The position numbers and the translations under genes were made by a program. A stretch of 64,000 nt of DNA from Apricaphanius iberus (taxonomy: Eukaryota; Chordata; Actinopteri; Cyprinodontiformes; Aphaniidae): contig JAPXFQ010001303.1 of the NCBI GenBank assembly GCA_028564705.1, positions 965,637-1,029,636 on the forward strand, written 5' to 3'. The notes under the pieces are model-generated. The model searched no databases, was not told the origin of the DNA, and saw nothing but the letters and a program-made list of their open reading frames with translations. Shown piece by piece: positions 35,101-46,798 of this stretch. The stretch's first letter is position 1. The number at the start of each line of letters is the position of its first letter.

Positions 35101-38100
35101 AAAGTCTAATGTCTACATCCATACTTCCTGATTCCAGGGCAGATCACATATGAGCCTTCAAGGTTTCAAAGTCCTCGACACAAACAGTGTGCTGCCATTT
35201 GTTATCTAAGGCCACGTCCACACTATGCCGGATAATGCCTTAAACGTATAATTATTTAGTCTACACCCCCCTATCGTCCACACTAACCCGGCGTCGTTTA
35301 AGGTCTGTGGCCGGATAACTATTAGCCGGGTAAGAGAGCCGTGTAAATCTTAATCCAACGGCTAAACGAGCTAGTGTGGACAGCTTCCCCGGATAATGAA
35401 AGGAAGTGGCGTCAATAAATGCTCCGTCAATAACAATATGACACTACAGACAAAGACAACAGCGAAGAGTAATAAATCGATCTCATCGTCTGTCCACACC
35501 AAAAACTCTCTCTTCTTCTGAGCAGCTATTGTTCTCTTCGGTTAACGGGACAAGCAGATATGTACTGTGCTGTAGAGCTTCTTGTATATATTATGTAGGC
35601 ACTGGCGTCACGTAGATTATACCATAGACTGTGAAAAAGAATAGACAGCGCCTCCTCACTCCTCCCCGTTTACCAGAATGACACACTTTCATGGGGGAAT
35701 TCATGGTGGATTCACAGACTCCTCTTCCCCAGCTCTGACGAAGCTGGTTCCTAAATAGGGCATACAGGCGGGATCTTCCCTGTAGACTCTGCCATCGCGG
35801 GGTGTGTATGGGCGTGTAGTTCGGTCGTAATCATGCCCATTCTGCTTCCGTGTCTTAAGCTCTGATGCTAAACTTGGCTCGGCCCCCTCATTAATTATGC
35901 AAGATTTCAAGAAAATTATCTTACGAAAACCAGCTTGGTGCCTATTATTTTTACAAGCCCAGCGTTATCTCAGGAAGAATATGTAGCCATAGAAAGTTTA
36001 AAACAATGGGGCACCAGGCATTAAAGTTGTTTTTAACGTGTCTAAAGTCCAATGCTTTTCAATGGGGGCCTAGCGGCCAAATGGAGGTACTACAGCAATG
36101 GAGGAGCAATGGCGGCCTCCATGGTATGCGGTCACAAAGCAGTGCAGCCAGCGGCCTTTGGATTATACCCGTGTTTCGTGCATCTTTTCGCGAATGCCCA
36201 GTATTTGCACAGGTTGGTATGGGATTGCGCAATCATGGGACCTTTAAACGGGGCGTAAATGCTCGTGTTGAGTGGATAACATTAGGCGTCTAACTCCCTG
36301 TATAACCTTATCGGCTTAGTGTGGACGTAGCCTAATACTGACCGGGTTAGAGGCTAATGTTGAGCTAACATTGCTAGCAGGATATTAAGGAGAAATAAGT
36401 CTGTTCTAAATATGTGTCAAGCTACTTTTCGAATTACCTTCAACTCGATATATAGTTAGTAATATACTTAGTTACTCGGATGAGTGACCGAGAGCAAACT
36501 ATGTTGTTTTTCTTTATGGATTGCTACACTCTAATTGGACCACCAGGTGTCAATCCTACATGTTGCACCTTTAAGACAAAGTAGCAGTGATTCATAAATT
36601 ACCTGTATAAAAGCAGGAGTTTGGGGAGGATGTAGGTGTGTGTATGTTGCAACAATGCTGATCACCTTAGGGTCATAAGATCATATATAAAAAAAAATGC
36701 ATCTATATAGTCTCACACCGAGAAAGATTGTTATGGAAAAACATTTAGGATATTTGTCTTCTTACCGAGAATCAAAGAATCCCTGCACGTTCAACCCAGG
36801 ATAATGCAAATAATTGCAACTGTAAGAGAACCAAAACGTTGTCTAAAGCCTCAGTTTGCATGTTGAAGGTATTTGGTCTACTGTGGGGGTAGAGGCTGAA
36901 CAAAACGTTTTAAGTCTGAAGATTGCTTTCATATGGGCTGGTCATAAAACATTTATATTTGGACCAAAATAAGTTCATGTTCTTGCCTGATTGGTTGTCA
37001 AGTGCCCAACTGATTTGTTGATTAACACCAATCCCTTCCTGTCAGATCACCGGGAACCTGGTAAAGAGCAAGCTGAGGGTGGCGGAGCAGTATGTCCATA
37101 TCCTGCCCATGAACACTGAGGTGAACGTGGAGGGAGTCAGGGTCATCCTCCTGGACGCCAACCAGTGAGTCAGCCATGCATTTTTTTTCAATTCACTTTT
37201 ATTTATATAGCGTCAATTCTCAAAAATTTAATCTCAAGGCACTTTACAACAAAAGTCGTTTAAATACAATTATTCAAACATTCCAATCAATTAAGTTTCC
37301 TATGTAAGGAATCCCAGCAGATTGCGTTGAGTCGTCGACGTGAGGTTGTGCCCGGATCATGCAGACTCCAACCACAGCTATTCCTCAGCAATCCCTCTTA
37401 CTGAACAAGTATGTAGCGACAGTGGAGAGGAAAAACTCTCCTTTAATGGGAAGAAACCTCCGACAGAACCTGGCTCAGTACAAGCGGTCATCTGCCACGA
37501 CTGTCTGGGGGTCTGAGAAGACAGAGAAGAGACAGCATGGAGGATGCTCGGTGACTTTGAGCATCATCTGGACCGATGTTCCCCATACAGCAGGGAGCGT
37601 TGTAGTTTAGCAGGGTACCAGACCAGAGCTTCTTTGGGGAGAAAAACACTGAGAAAACTGGGTTAACAATCACAATAATAGCAGAAAAAATATATCTGGA
37701 GAGTGGTAGAAGAAAAAAAGTAGCAGAGTAAAGAAAAGTGGTCAGTCTGTCTTCCAACATTCTAAAACTATAGCAGCATAAGTACAAAAATAGCTCAGGA
37801 TAACCTAAGCCACTAACTATAAGCTTTATGAAAAAGGAAGGTTCTAAGCCTAGTCTTAAAAATAGACAGAGTATCTGCCTCACGGACTAAAACTGGGAGC
37901 CTGTTCCACAGGAGAGTAGCCTGGTAACTAAAACATCTGCCTCCCATTCTACTTTTAGAAATCCTAGGAACTACCAGTAGACTTGCATTCTGAGAATGAA
38001 GTCCTCTGTTAGGAACACATGGAACAATCAGATCCCTGATATACGATGGAGCTTATTGTTTTTCCTTTTTTTTCCATCTTTTCCTCCCTTTATTCTTCCG

Positions 38101-41100
38101 GTTGTCCAAAACTCCAACCACATATGGCATCCTTCTAAATCCCCCTTTCTACTCATATTTCCTTGTCCATCCAAACATCCTCTAACTTGAAATATGGGCA
38201 TACAATTGATTTCAAACGCCTGAAGTTTAAATCTGGAAGGTGAGTTCAGCTTTTTATTTTAGTCTCACATCTCCTCCATCTCTACTCCTGCAGCTGTCCA
38301 GGGGCAGCAATGCTCCTGTTCTTCTTGCCTGATGGACAGAGGGTACTCCACACTGGTGACTTCAGGGCCGACCCCTCCATGGAAACTTACCCTGAGCTGC
38401 TCAGCTGCCGGGTTCAGACTCTCTACCTGGACACCACGTGAGTATTTGAATATACTCTGTAATCTGCATTTACTTTGAAGAGGTTTTAACAATAACTTGT
38501 CTTTGTAGCTACTGCAGCCCTGAGTACACCTTTCCCAGGCAACAAGAGGTTATCAACTTCGCAGCCAGCACGGCGTTTGAGTTGGTGACCCTCAACCCAC
38601 GCACGCTCGTGGTGTGTGGATCGTACTCTGTGGGGAAGGAAAAGGTCTTCTTAGGTATGTGTTTTGAAGACCGCTTTAAGAATTTATGTGACCTATATCT
38701 GAAATGCCATGCAATATCGCCATAAACAAAATAAGGAAGAATAAACAAGCGCACCAGAGTATAAATTCATTTATTTTAAATCTCATTGTTCTATCTCAGT
38801 CTGAAATTGCGGATGGTGATCCTGTATGCTACTAAAAAAGCAGTGCCGTCAAGATGAACGCCTGGATACACAATGCAATCATATCTGAACCCAAAAGTAA
38901 GGAGACAAGCGTGTTCTTTTTTTGGAGGGGGGGTTTCATTGTTCCCCGTAGCCTTGAAATGCTTTCATCCCGCTAAAAGGTCACCTGTTATTAAATCCAT
39001 ATTGAAATGCGAGTCGAGCAGAGCATAGGATTTCAGGATTTGTCCGTTTGAAGTCATATTCAATATGTGGAGGCGGCCTGTCCTCTGCTGACATGAGCTG
39101 GAGTTTTCTGTAGAAATGCATTAGAACATTGTTCTTACATGACATCCAAATGCATGGATGGAGTGTTTTCTTTTCTCTTTTTTTACTTATAACGTTGGTA
39201 AATGCTTATGTGGGGTAATGCAAGCGTATAAATTGCCAATTTATAGTTTACAAGCTAATAACACGAGCCAATAACTCTAATGCTGAATTACTATTAAGAG
39301 GAAGGGAAATTATACATGGCTTTCAATGCTTGCTAAAAACAAATCTTAACTGTGGTCTGCACTTGCATTCACCCCTTTTTTTACTCCGATATCCCTGATT
39401 TAAAATCTGGTGTACCCAACTTCCTTCAGGTATCCCCGCATTGGTAAACAGAATCCTCCTGCATGTAATGTATAGTTTAACCCTAGTAAAAATGAAGCTG
39501 GTTTGTACGGATCACAGAGGTTTGCTGTAGAACATGAGTTGAATGCGCGGAATTGCTGAAAACAAACCGGGTTATAGACAGATTATAAAACCTCTCACTG
39601 ATCATTCTGTCCGTTTGAAAATGAAAATATGATGACACAACTCTGTTCAGTCATTAGATTTGGTTAGCAGTTAGATGAGTGGGCAACCATTATAGCAGAC
39701 ATGGAAAAACAGATGCTGAATATTTGGTAAAAATTGAGAGAAAAGTGGAGGATTTTTTTTTTCCACAGTAAAAAACCACAACAGCTAGAGCTGCTATCCT
39801 GAAAAGCTAAAAAACACTGCAAGAAATCGGTCAGTTTGCTTACAATTCTAATAAGATATGAATAAATGCTTTGGACGTGTACTTCATTCATTGGCATTTT
39901 AGATAAAGAGTAGGAGCTGGAACTAAGCTGTCTCTGTATCGCTTTGCCTTCCATTTAGGGGCTCTAAAGTTTTGTTTGGAGATAAGAGGTTTAAACTGCC
40001 CTCACAAGGGGTGGGAGTCTTCACTTAGGAAGAAGTTTGTAATCCTCTGCAACTGGATTTTTGGTGTAGGACAAGGGGGTGGGGGGAAGATGAAACCAAG
40101 TCAAAGGTGTAAAATAGTGTCATGATGGTGGTTGTTGGCCCGTATTTGAAAACTGCGTTGTTTGCTCATGGCACTAATAGGACTGCAGACAGGTGTTTAC
40201 GACTTTTTCCTAAAATCCACCATTATGTTTTCGACCTGCAAGCTTGCCAAGTCATGGACGTCCACCTGAGCTGATGAGCCTGGCGAGGAGAGCATTAATC
40301 TGAGAAGTAGTTATGAGTTCCATGGTGAGAATAGGCTGACAGGACGACCATTTATGCATTCACACTACAAATCTGACTTTTTTGGATGAGTGATGGGATG
40401 AAAGCCAGGAAAGAGACTTAAATTGGAACTCGTCCCCAAATCAATCATTTATTTTGCTAATAAACTGTATAAATCTGTCTCATAGTTCTGTCTACATCTC
40501 TGGTCATCATTTTTGGTATTTTTTTTAAACATTTTTGTTAAAAATGTAATTTTGTGGGTCAAAACCTTGAATTGCACTTGAATTTGAATCAGAAATTGCT
40601 TTCAGTTAAAGTCTGACGTTGGCCATGCTGTCGCTGTGGAGTATAAAACAAGCTCTGTCTCAGCCACACCTTTGTAGCAAGTTGGAGTTAGCAACTCACG
40701 AGCCACCGTCTCAGAACACTATGGCTCAGGGGCGCTCGCTTCCTCCACAGAACTTTTTTCCTTTGAAGGAGGTGGAGAGAAATCTTCGACCTCAAAATTG
40801 ACCCTGAGGCAATGGAAATCGTGTTTGCTACTGCACTTCATCTTTGTGGCCATCTGTGTGCCACTGCAGAAGCACTGCAGTCAATGTGTCAATCACAGCG
40901 CAGAGCACACCCAGCCCCTTCCCCTTGCTGGTCTGCCAGGCAAAGCCTCATTTTGTGGAAATAAAGGGGGAGTTAGACTGGTAGGGGGTGAGTTGCTCTT
41001 AAAGAAGTCCCATGTGCAGTCTAGAGCCAACCATGTGGGGGAGGCAGGTGACGAGAAATCTTTAAGGTATGTGAAAATCCTTTGACTGAATACTTAGCTC

Positions 41101-43773
41101 AAACATGCCATCATGACTATGAGTTAGATATTTGGTTAAGAGTTGCAGCCATAAAAGGGGGTTCTAAAAACAGTTTACAAATGTAAAGGCCTCAATAAAA
41201 TTTCTCATCACTTTTTAGACTGTTGCATTTTTTTTTAACCCAGTAAAGTTCACAAACCTTAAAGGCACAGTCTGTAATTTTCGGCCAGTAGGGGGCAGTG
41301 TATACATAAATTATCACAAGCATGCGGTATCTGTCTTGGAGTAAGAAACAACTGAGGTTCAACTAGTGCTGTTTCCAAACGCTCAATTCCCTGAGAATGA
41401 TCTATTTGCAGCAACATGACGAGCACATCAGTCTCTCTTTCATCTCTTGGGACTAGCGAAGATGTAAAAATGTATTTATGGCAAAACTTTTTCGCATTTT
41501 GAGGGGAAATCAATATTTTAATAGCGAGTGTGTTCCGTGCGCTTTGTCCGTCTGAGCTCTTGTAGAAGTAAAGACGTCATCTAATATGTCTTTCCCCTGA
41601 AAAGAGGACCCGCGCCTATGTATTTTAAAACTGATTTTTAAAGTCATATTTTACAATCTTGCCAATATTTTGCAATTAATGTGCTTTACGTAATTATTAC
41701 ATAATATTTTAATGTCTATTTTCAAAGCTGTACTGCAAAAACTGCACACTGTCACTTTAAGTTTTGTGTTGGTTATTTGAATCCCAATTAAATATTAACA
41801 TTTCTGTTTGACCAGTATGTTCAAGAGGTATGAATACTTATGCAAGGCACACTCTAGGTAAGGTGTGTTTGCAGTTTGTTCCTGTAAAGGTAATGTAAGG
41901 TAATAACTGGTGCTCACTCAGCAAATGTTCTGATATATTTGCAGCACTGGCAGAGGTCTTGGGGTCAAAAGTGTGCCTCTCCAGTGACAAATACAACACC
42001 ATGTGCTGCCTAGAGTCTCAGCAAATCAAGGAGCGTATAACCACTGACTGGAAGGCTGCCCAGGTTCATGTGCTTCCCATGATGCAGCTCTCTATCAAAG
42101 TGGGTTCAGACCTTTTTTCTTTTTTTTAATCTATTATATTATGCTAAAATATAATTTAGTTTTAATTTCTACAATGGCCCTCTCATTGCTCTGCAGTATT
42201 TGCAGTATTTCCTTATTCTATATTAATGGTTATTAACCTTTCTATTAAATACTGTTATGAGCAGATTAACCCAAAAACTGCAAAACATTGTTTCTAGTGA
42301 CGCTAATATTTACAATCTTTTTGAACCCTGGAGTTGGTGTTTTTCTCACACAACTGGGTGTAGAAAAGCCAACTAATGAGGAAAAATGCAGCAGGTTCGG
42401 TTTTAACGTGTCCTCAGCAAGAGCTGCTAAATTTGCAGAGCTTATGTTTGCAAGAATACTGCATCTTCAGCTTAAAACAAACCTTTCAAAAAGTTCTTAA
42501 GGCTTTTTTTTAATGTTATCACTGCAGAAGCTGCAGGATCACCTGGCACGCTTTTCAGCACAATACGATCAGCTGGTAGCCTTCAAGCCCACCGGCTGGA
42601 CCTTCAGCGAGCAGGTGGCGTCAGTGGAAAACATCCAGCCACAGATCAGTGGCAACATCTCCATTTATGGCAAGTAAAAATGGTTTGCTGAACAGATTTT
42701 GGTTTTGAGGTTGTTGAAATGTTTTTTTAAGACAGAGAGCAGGCTAAAACATCAGATTGTTCTTCATACTCCGAATTCTGTCAGCGCTACTGACAGAAAG
42801 CGGTTCCTATGGTTGAATGAAATGAGAATATGGCTGAATTGCTTTAACTAAGCCTACAGCGCCCTCTATAGGGAATTGGAACAAACACATCTTTGGATGG
42901 AGTACATAATCAGGCTGCATCTTCACCCATTTTCAGCACAGCTGGAGTGCAGTCTAGCATGAAACCCCATAGGTAAAATGGGTTGTGACTTGATTTTCAT
43001 TTATAAATGAAGCCAGTTTTTCATACCGTTCCGTCACAAGTCCTGGATAGATCCATCAACATCAGAGCCATCTGTCACATAACCTACAACTATCAGCTGG
43101 AGGCTTTTGCCACCAATTTTAGCTTTTAATTTCCTCCACTTCATAAATTTTTTTGTCCCTCTGACAGATGCTGATTTGCCTCCTCTTCCTCTGTTTCCTT
43201 TTGTGTTTTTCTTGGGGCTCAATTTTATCTAAATCTGGTCAGAATAGACCTCATGTTTACTTGCAAAATGGTTGAAGTCGAAACAAACCAGCGGGAATGT
43301 TGCAGTTTGCTCTTAAAGGGGACAAAGGGATCCTTTGATTTCAATTTTAGCTGAAACAACCCAAGCTTGTTGTGCCTCAAGACTTTGCCTTGTTCTTTTT
43401 GTTTACTCCATATTTTCTAACATTTGGCTTTGTGTAGGATTTTTACCTCAGACATATCTCCTCTACTTGCTGATAGGGTAGTAAAGAATGGGGAAAAAAA
43501 CAGAAAACCCTTAAAGTTCTATCTAAATGAAGATAATAGCTATAAAACCTGAGGATGAAGTGTGAAAATGTTCTAAAAGATGTTAACCTTCCCTTTTCTG
43601 TGACAGGAATCCCATACAGTGAACACAGCAGCTTCCTAGAGCTGAAGCGTTTCGTCCAATGGCTCAAACCTCTGAAGATCATCCCCACCGTCAACGTTGG
43701 CAGCTGGTCGAGCAGGAAGGCCATGGAGAAGTGCTTCAGCGTGTGGCTCTCTGAAGCTAGAGCTAAGCTCTAA
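28770..43773 (+). CDS. dclre1a: DCLRE1A / SNM1A, DNA crosslink repair 5' exonuclease
   Basis: Nine exons join in phase: 28770-29181, 32138-33427, 34125-34258, 37046-37164, 38294-38437, 38509-38654, 41945-42099, 42528-42669 and 43607-43773, giving 902 residues (human about 1040). Order: basic disordered N-terminus; UBZ4 zinc finger with C106, C109, H124 and C128; long acidic and serine-rich linker; PIP-box-like QTDIGVFF from Q461; metallo-beta-lactamase motif THFHSDH at 590-596; then [16 protein letters not shown] and [12 protein letters not shown]; beta-CASP end with YSEHSSF. The family is a nuclear 5'-3' exonuclease that digests past interstrand crosslinks, recruited by ubiquitylated PCNA. 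All key metal ligands expected by eye are present. I chose ATG 28770 because [14 protein letters not shown] fits the human start; an in-frame ATG at 28650 would add 40 residues. Confidence 0.96.
29845..29935 (-). mobile_element. Antisense LINE 3' tail
   Basis: A (TAGAA)n run followed by tgatcattgtttattgtccc, the reverse of a LINE 3' end with a short tandem tail. Confidence 0.5.
31845..31940. repeat. Fragment of a fish interspersed repeat
   Basis: Reads ggagctggtgcctgtctcca, gttagaggtggggtacacc and aacaggtccatcacaggga. The same family is at 51060-51305 (gtcgccagtccatcacagga) and a trace at 30930-31010. Its class is not determined here. Confidence 0.5.
32138..33427 (+). CDS. dclre1a: DCLRE1A exon 2 (disordered linker with PIP box)
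   Basis: A 1290-nt exon starting [19 protein letters not shown], conserved just after the finger. The centre is poorly conserved, acidic and serine-rich ([26 protein letters not shown]). Near the end, [11 protein letters not shown] fits the PCNA-interacting consensus QxxIxxFF. It finishes with the conserved CPFYKKIPG that precedes the nuclease domain. The donor is CCAG|gtcagt. Confidence 0.94.
33446..34036. mobile_element. Non-autonomous DNA element beside exon 2
   Basis: The left side contains AGTGTATTTCAGTAAC and the right side TTACTGAAATACACTG, inverted copies. The outer left reads ggtgtatctcattaaattag and the outer right gtattctaatgta. There is no coding frame. It starts about 18 bases after the DCLRE1A exon 2 donor. 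Confidence 0.65.
34125..34258 (+). CDS. dclre1a: DCLRE1A exon 3 (HxHxDH metal-binding motif)
   Basis: Encodes [15 protein letters not shown] and [14 protein letters not shown], where HFHSDH is the signature zinc-binding motif of the metallo-beta-lactamase fold. The acceptor is ttctcag|GTAC and the donor AGA|gtaagt. Confidence 0.95.
34259..35055 (+). other. DCLRE1A intron 3, left part
   Basis: AT-rich intron sequence with no recognised element before the nested transposons at 35056. Confidence 0.4.
35056..36574. mobile_element. hAT-like element, interrupted by a nested insertion
   Basis: The left end TTAAAGGTGCAATATGTAT and the reverse complement of the right end TTAAAGGTGCAACATGTAG agree at 17 of 19 positions. 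This is a common fish non-autonomous type. Its own sequence is 35056-35210 and 36333-36574. Confidence 0.7.
35211..36332. mobile_element. PIF/Harbinger-like element nested in the hAT-like copy
   Basis: The left end GGCCACGTCCACACTATGCC and the reverse complement of the right end (GGCTACGTCCACACTAAGCC) are inverted repeats with two mismatches in 20. The element is flanked by TAA at 35208-35210 and 36333-36335, a 3-bp target duplication of the PIF/Harbinger type. No transposase frame is present. Confidence 0.75.
37186..38050 (-). mobile_element. CR1/L2-like LINE 3' end, antisense
   Basis: Begins with caattcacttttatttatat and runs through the same 3' untranslated blocks as 22440-23085 in reverse (gaggaaaaactctcctttaa, gaagaaacctc, gaccgatgttccc). 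The C-terminal coding part (reverse of LLVVPRIxKSxMGG) is at about 37880-37990. The tail abuts the DCLRE1A exon 4 donor by about 20 bases. Confidence 0.8.
41165..41860. mobile_element. Tc1-derived fragment interrupted by a miniature element
   Basis: The right part reads ttttgtgttggttatttgaa, atcccaattaaatatt, then ggtatgaatacttatgcaag, the terminal region of a fish Tc1-like element. The left part (41165-41258) is weaker. A TIR element sits between. Confidence 0.45.
41259..41762. mobile_element. hAT-like miniature element
   Basis: The left end TTAAAGGCACAGTCTGTAAT and the reverse complement of the right end (TTAAAGTGACAGTGTGCAGT) agree at 15 of 20. A ccagtagggggcagtg block follows the left end, typical of a fish family. 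Non-coding, 504 bp. Confidence 0.6.
42528..42669 (+). CDS. dclre1a: DCLRE1A exon 8 (ends at a GC donor)
   Basis: Encodes [20 protein letters not shown] to NISIY plus one base of glycine. The acceptor is cactgcag|AAGC. The only site that keeps the frame into exon 9 is TATG|gcaagt, a GC instead of a GT donor; staying in frame without it meets TAA within two codons. Confidence 0.9.
43607..43773 (+). CDS. dclre1a: DCLRE1A exon 9 (C-terminal exon)
   Basis: Encodes [19 protein letters not shown] and [10 protein letters not shown], the most conserved part of the beta-CASP end, and stops with TAA after ARAKL. The acceptor is tgtgacag|GAATC. Confidence 0.96.
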
Positions 43774-44110
43774 AATGTCCTGCTAAGTTCAAAAGCTCAC
43801 CCGAAGCTTGCTTGCTAAACCCGAACCAACCACTTTTAGTATTGGTATTTTAACACTACTTGTATATAAATGCTGACTCTGAATGGACCCGTTTATTGAA
43901 CAAAACTGCAGCCTTAGTTTGTGATGAGCTGTTTACACAAACATGTTTACAGTGAAACCAGAGTAATTAAGGTATTTACCTGGTGAATTACACTACCTGT
44001 TGTGACTACATTCCCATTATGCATTGACTCAACAAATTCTGCACATTAACTGTAATTTTTAAATTTAATGTTTTGATACAAAAAAAATAAACTCTTAAAT
44101 ATTCTATTAC
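43774..44110 (+). other. dclre1a: DCLRE1A 3' untranslated region
   Basis: AT-rich sequence follows the stop and runs to a canonical poly(A) signal at 44086-44091. The end point is approximate. Confidence 0.6.
44086..44091 (+). terminator. Poly(A) signal AATAAA of DCLRE1A
   Basis: The hexamer AATAAA lies about 315 bases after the stop codon and is the first canonical signal downstream on this strand. Confidence 0.6.
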
Positions 44111-46260
44111 CTTGATTGCCCCCTTTTTTTGCATCTGTTCAGAATAAGAAATGCTTTCTATTATGCTTAAATATTTGATCTAATATATGAAACTACATTT
44201 TATGAAATGTTTCAAGTGCGTTGTCCATCTCTGTAAAGCTGGATTTTCAGTTGTGGCACAAGCTCTCAAACTGAAAACAATTATGTCCTCAAATTAAATG
44301 TGTGATCAGTCTTAGAGGTGAGAATCTTGTTTAAGAGTATACATGTATATGTTTTTTTCAGTACGTAAGTGTATCGAATTAATACAGCTGAACACATGGA
44401 GAATGTTTGTCCAGAACTCTGGGTGTTATGTGCAATGTTCCACAACACTAAAACAAAACAGAAAAGACTCCCAGCTATCACTAAACTCTGCTATTTGGGA
44501 ACATCAATGGTTTCTTCCGCTGCTAATGTAGAAAAAGAATAGAAGAACCAAACCAGAATTTGGTCAGCAAATGATCTTTCAAAAGCAATAACGTAAGTGC
44601 TGAAGAACTCTCCATTAAACAATGTCACGCTCAATTTAAGCATCTCTGATACTAGAGAAAATCTAGCTGACATTAACATGGCTAGCTGTAGCATCCATCA
44701 TGTGCAAAGTATTTAACACTGTTTTCAAGTGATTCTAATATTTTCTCCTCTGGTTATTACTGCTTGTACCATTTTTATTCATAAAAAATCAAATCTCTAG
44801 TTCTATAATTTCAGATTTTTTCATTTTAAGAATGTAATAAAATCTAATTTCAGGAATTGAAGGGAAGGAATTCAGGAAAAGTTCTTGGTTTATTGCTGAT
44901 CAAAGTAAAAACAAGTCACATACATATTTGTATTTGTCTTGATTAAAGCATACTAAAAACCTACCAAATATGACTTTAAAACCCATAATACAAACTAAAC
45001 CATGATGTTCATGTACCGTTGCACCCATAAAACTTATTCCTTACAGGTCAGCAATAGCTTAAGGCTTAAAACCTAACAGACAAAAAATGGTAGTACTATT
45101 GAGATGCTCCTAATCCACTTTGCTGCTTCAGGATCTAACTGACTAGACGTAAATAACATGAACTATGTTACTCTGCAAGCTTGAAGGCTTTAACAGTTTA
45201 TTTTTGATTTACAAAATACAAGTTATTAAATAGAGATTAATTTTATTTTTACAAGAATATTACAAATTCATCTTCCCAATACAATCAAGATTCTGAACAT
45301 CCATTGCAAAGGGTTTATTGGCTATAAAGTAGTTATTTTATTTATATATATAAATATATATATATATGCATTGCGTGGTTAAGAGTACCTAATTGAGGAC
45401 TACATTAAAAACTCAAAATACTGTTGCTCAGGCTATTGTGTATAATTTTAGATCATGTAATTATTGGACGTTTGGGGAGTGGCTCTTTGTGTTGCTCTAT
45501 CTAGATAATGGTAAACCATTTAAAAATGGTATGTAGTGATTTAAATAATGGGTTTCCCAGATAATCCATTATCTTGATGGGGCTCTTTCACTAGCCACAA
45601 TGCAAAAAGCTACATCGTTACGACTCGGCTACATCTTGGGAAAACTGCCCATCTGAGTGATTATTTTTGATTAAATTTTTTATTAAATGTGGCACATTGC
45701 TAACAAAATTCCATCTTCACATTATCTCTCCTTAAGGGCAAGAAAACATAATACTGGTCTCTTTCTATAGTTGTCACTTTACATCCACCACTGATAGCCA
45801 AAAGGGTCTGGGGAAAAAAAGAAGTTACACTTAAAAGCCGAAGTGTTTCAACTTTTCTCCTCGTTATACAACTAAATGCTGACAAACAGGTTTCCCCCTC
45901 TGTGCTATTTAGAAAATGGTAGACCTATTCACCAAGTCACATTTCAACCCTGAGCAGGGGAAAACAAAATAAGCCATGCAAAGCCATCTTGTCTCAAGAA
46001 ACAACTTTGTACACGGGCTTTCCCTCCAAGTTGTAATAAAAATGAAATCATATTCATGGTTTTACCACACAAGCACACCTGACTGGCATCCAAAATCAGC
46101 AGAAAAATTAGGGACTTTCCAAACTGACTAGTGATCCTTCATTTCTGATTGTTTCTATTGTGTGAAAATTTGATTTACAAAGAAATGATGTACTGAATAT
46201 TCTGTTACACATTTGCCCCAAGGCAGGCGCTTGCAGAAAGAAACTCGCATTACTCAAGGT
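44111..46260. other. Region between DCLRE1A and PLEKHS1 3' ends
   Basis: AT-rich, with a short (TA)n patch near 45345-45368. I see no exon. The PLEKHS1 3' untranslated region may extend into it; several TTTATT words (AATAAA on the minus strand) occur, for example at 45313-45318, but none can be chosen. Confidence 0.4.
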
Positions 46261-46269
46261 GCCAATCAG

Positions 46270-46510
46270 ATGGTGAATGGACTGAATTTATATAGCGCTT
46301 TTCTAGTCATGTTGACCACTCAAAGCGCTTTACACTGGAGCCACATTCACCCATTCACACTCACAAACACACACACATTCATACACCGATACAATTATCG
46401 GTAGGCAATTTGGGGTTAAGTGCCTTGCCCTTCCTCCACTGGAGGAAGCTGGAATCAAACCTACGACCCTCTGATTGCAAGACAACTACTCAACCTACTG
46501 AGCCACAGTC
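46270..46510 (-). mobile_element. RTE/SINE-type 3' tail, antisense
   Basis: Contains gactgaatttatatagcgct, ccactcaaagcgctttacac, cattcacccattcacactca, then a stretch to gagccacagtc. Same family as 13017-13255. It probably lies in the PLEKHS1 3' untranslated region or just beyond. Confidence 0.65.
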
Positions 46511-46798
46511 TTTTACTTCTTTGTAAATAAAAATTTCACACAATAGAAACAATTATGGGACAAGATGGGACCAGGAAGTTTGTTTCAGGGTGAAATGTAC
46601 CTATTTTTTCCTCCTAAAGGCGGCTACATAATAAATGCTGAACAGAAATTAACTTCACAACATGGAAACAGAACATTAAACTTGTGGATTTTTACATATA
46701 AGGTATGAGATCTTTAACTCATTGAAGATCCCTGTCGTCCATGGCGATCAGTACACGGTGTGGACCTCATCACAGAGAAATATGTGAAAGTCGACGCC

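Larger units (their letters stand above)
38655..41944 (+). other. DCLRE1A intron 6
   Basis: The largest intron of the gene. It holds a decayed relative of the 6973-7837 element near 40440-41090 and a Tc1 fragment carrying a miniature element at 41259-41762. 38655-40430 shows nothing I can name. Confidence 0.5.

Noticed and set aside
37359..37610. 83-codon plus-strand frame in DCLRE1A intron 4
   Set aside because: It is the antisense of the LINE 3' untranslated region.
43034..43222. Minus-strand 62-codon basic frame ([12 protein letters not shown])
   Set aside because: Short, inside a DCLRE1A intron, with no recognisable family or second exon.
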